DNA of 7,763 nt from an uncultured Eubacteriales bacterium (GTDB taxonomy: Bacteria > Bacillota > Clostridia > Peptostreptococcales > Anaerovoracaceae). The notes beneath the pieces were generated by a model. That model did not search any database. It had not been told where the DNA came from and saw only the letters and a program-made list of their open reading frames with translations. A program made the position numbers and the translations under genes. Shown piece after piece: positions 7,075 through 7,763 of this stretch (position 1 is its first letter; each line of letters opens with the position of its first letter). The stretch lies in NCBI GenBank assembly GCA_902797405.1, contig CADBSP010000205.1:1-7763 (forward strand), given 5' to 3'.

Positions 7075-7620
7075 TTACATGCCCTCTTTAACATAATCAC
7101 AAGTGTAATACCATACTATTGTTTCTCCACCTTTTAGCGTCAGTTTATCCGGGCTGTACGAAGGATTAACTCCATCAACCTTATAAAGCCATCCACTATT
7201 CGCTCCTGCAGAGAATTCGTACAGATAATTAATTCCCTTTATATAATAGCCTCCATATCCAGGCGTATATTCATACTCTATTTGAATGTCATTATCCTTA
7301 CAGACCTGATCTGTGATATCAAAAACCGTTGTTTTATCGGGTCTAATCTGATAGTCGATACTGCTAACTATCACTCCGTTTTCGGGAACATATTCTTCTA
7401 TCGCTTTGTCTGTTAGAAGTTCCATGTTATTGGACAAATCATCGCACCTGATTTCAATACTGACAAAGGATCTTTCTTCCTGTTGTTGTTCACCGCCTCT
7501 TCCCTTCATAAAGAAGGACCAGATAACTACAAAAATCGCCAAAACTATAATAGCGATTCTAAGCATGCGATAGGATTTATTCTTTTTTAACAATTCCTGT
7601 AATGAGTCTTTCTTTTGCAT
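7075..7620 (-). CDS. Membrane-anchored DUF4430 protein (transcobalamin-like beta domain)
   Basis: A 181-residue protein with a basic N-terminus, one membrane helix at about 19-38 (signal anchor, no lipobox) and an outside DUF4430 domain at about 52-175. Family hallmarks are VFDITDQVCKDN (99-110), EYTPGYGGYYIKGINYLYEF (117-136), NSGWLYKVDGVNPSY (141-155) and GGETIVWYYTCDY (164-176). DUF4430 is the fold of the C-terminal ligand-capping domain of animal intrinsic factor and transcobalamin, so a role in capturing a cobamide or similar ligand is inferred, not shown. The usual family cysteine pair (FDCG and NYGCS in the homologues I remember) is missing here (FSAG, SYSP), while Cys59 and Cys174 remain. 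It follows the S-component-like gene by one base. No good Shine-Dalgarno is seen (only GGA about 14 bases upstream), consistent with coupled translation. Its last codons overlap the longest possible MoxR frame. Confidence 0.88.
   Translation of the reverse strand: MQKKDSLQELLKKNKSYRMLRIAIIVLAIFVVIWSFFMKGRGGEQQQEERSFVSIEIRCDDLSNNMELLTDKAIEEYVPENGVIVSSIDYQIRPDKTTVFDITDQVCKDNDIQIEYEYTPGYGGYYIKGINYLYEFSAGANSGWLYKVDGVNPSYSPDKLTLKGGETIVWYYTCDYVKEGM
7082..7087 (-). promoter_or_regulatory. Ribosome binding site that selects the MoxR GTG start
   Basis: AGAGGG lies inside the last codons of the DUF4430 gene, eight bases before GTG 7073. It is the best Shine-Dalgarno match near this start and favours GTG 7073 over ATG 7094 or GTG 7100, whose upstream bases (GTATTACACTTGT) show none. 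Confidence 0.5.
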
Positions 7621-7621
7621 A

Positions 7622-7763
7622 TTATTTATATATTCCGTATTTAATCTTTATTCTCTCCAATTTTTTTATCATTGGTTCACCAAAAAAGAATACACATATT
7701 GCCGCTGTTCCTCCATGAAGCAAATCATAAGGAAGTCCGGTAATATATATGGTTTTTATGGCA
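7622..7763 (-). CDS. ECF-transporter S component-like membrane protein, C-terminal fragment (5' end outside window)
   Basis: Only the last 46 residues are visible; the gene enters from beyond base 7763 and ends at TAA 7624-7622. The fragment has a hydrophobic stretch containing TGLPYDLLHGGTAA followed by a basic tail, EPMIKKLERIKIKYGIYK. A small GLPxDLxH-type motif before the last membrane helix, then a KxLERIKxKYG cytoplasmic end, is the pattern I associate with substrate-binding (S) subunits of energy-coupling-factor importers. Those subunits bind a vitamin or metal in the membrane and work with a shared T subunit and two ATPases, none of which is in view. The stop lies one base before the ATG of the DUF4430 gene, so the two are almost certainly co-transcribed and translationally coupled. 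The identification rests on a short tail and on context. Another small polytopic membrane protein is possible. Confidence 0.62.
   Translation of the reverse strand, partial: AIKTIYITGLPYDLLHGGTAAICVFFFGEPMIKKLERIKIKYGIYK

Noticed and set aside
7071..7100. Longer MoxR start at GTG 7100 or ATG 7094
   Set aside because: Neither has a Shine-Dalgarno sequence, both lengthen the overlap with the DUF4430 gene, and GTG 7073 has AGAGGG at eight bases.

Overview
The window looks like chromosome of an AT-rich Gram-positive anaerobe of the class Clostridia, probably Lachnospiraceae-like. This is inferred from protein style, low GC, AT-rich spacers and a Sec/lipoprotein signal with an LTAC lipobox; no taxonomic marker is present. 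Every credible gene is on the minus strand, so the region is read from high to low coordinates.

Layout in transcription order: (1) the last 46 residues of a membrane protein resembling an ECF-transporter S component (7622-7762); (2) a short membrane-anchored DUF4430 protein (7075-7620); (3) a MoxR-family AAA+ ATPase (6132-7073, GTG start preferred); (4) a DUF58 membrane protein (5043-6122); (5) a 1059-residue reading frame (1904-5083) joining a polytopic transglutaminase-fold protein to what looks like a complete lipoprotein with a prenyltransferase/squalene-oxidase-type alpha/alpha-toroid domain; (6) a 196-bp spacer filled by a 22-bp tandem repeat; (7) a larger anchored protein with acidic stalk, Ig-like segment and divergent DUF4430 domain (382-1707). 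Genes 1-5 overlap or lie within 9 bp of each other and form one operon. Positions 1-381 hold no supported gene but contain a promoter-like sequence and an inverted-repeat structure.

How the parts may work together: animal cobalamin carriers (intrinsic factor, transcobalamin, haptocorrin) consist of an alpha/alpha-barrel domain plus a beta domain of the DUF4430 type. This operon encodes both types as separate surface-anchored proteins, beside an ECF S-component-like protein. The simplest inference is a split, transcobalamin-like capture device that hands a corrinoid or similar ligand to an ECF importer. A MoxR-DUF58-transglutaminase module, a recurrent bacterial set of poorly known function, is inserted in the same operon and may assemble or remodel the surface proteins. 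The ligand is not shown by the sequence.

The most notable oddities are: the transglutaminase/lipoprotein junction, where one base in a G4 run decides between one gene and two; the Asp in place of the expected catalytic Cys in the transglutaminase domain; and the 22-bp repeat array, whose units can form tandem promoter-like -35/-10 pairs.
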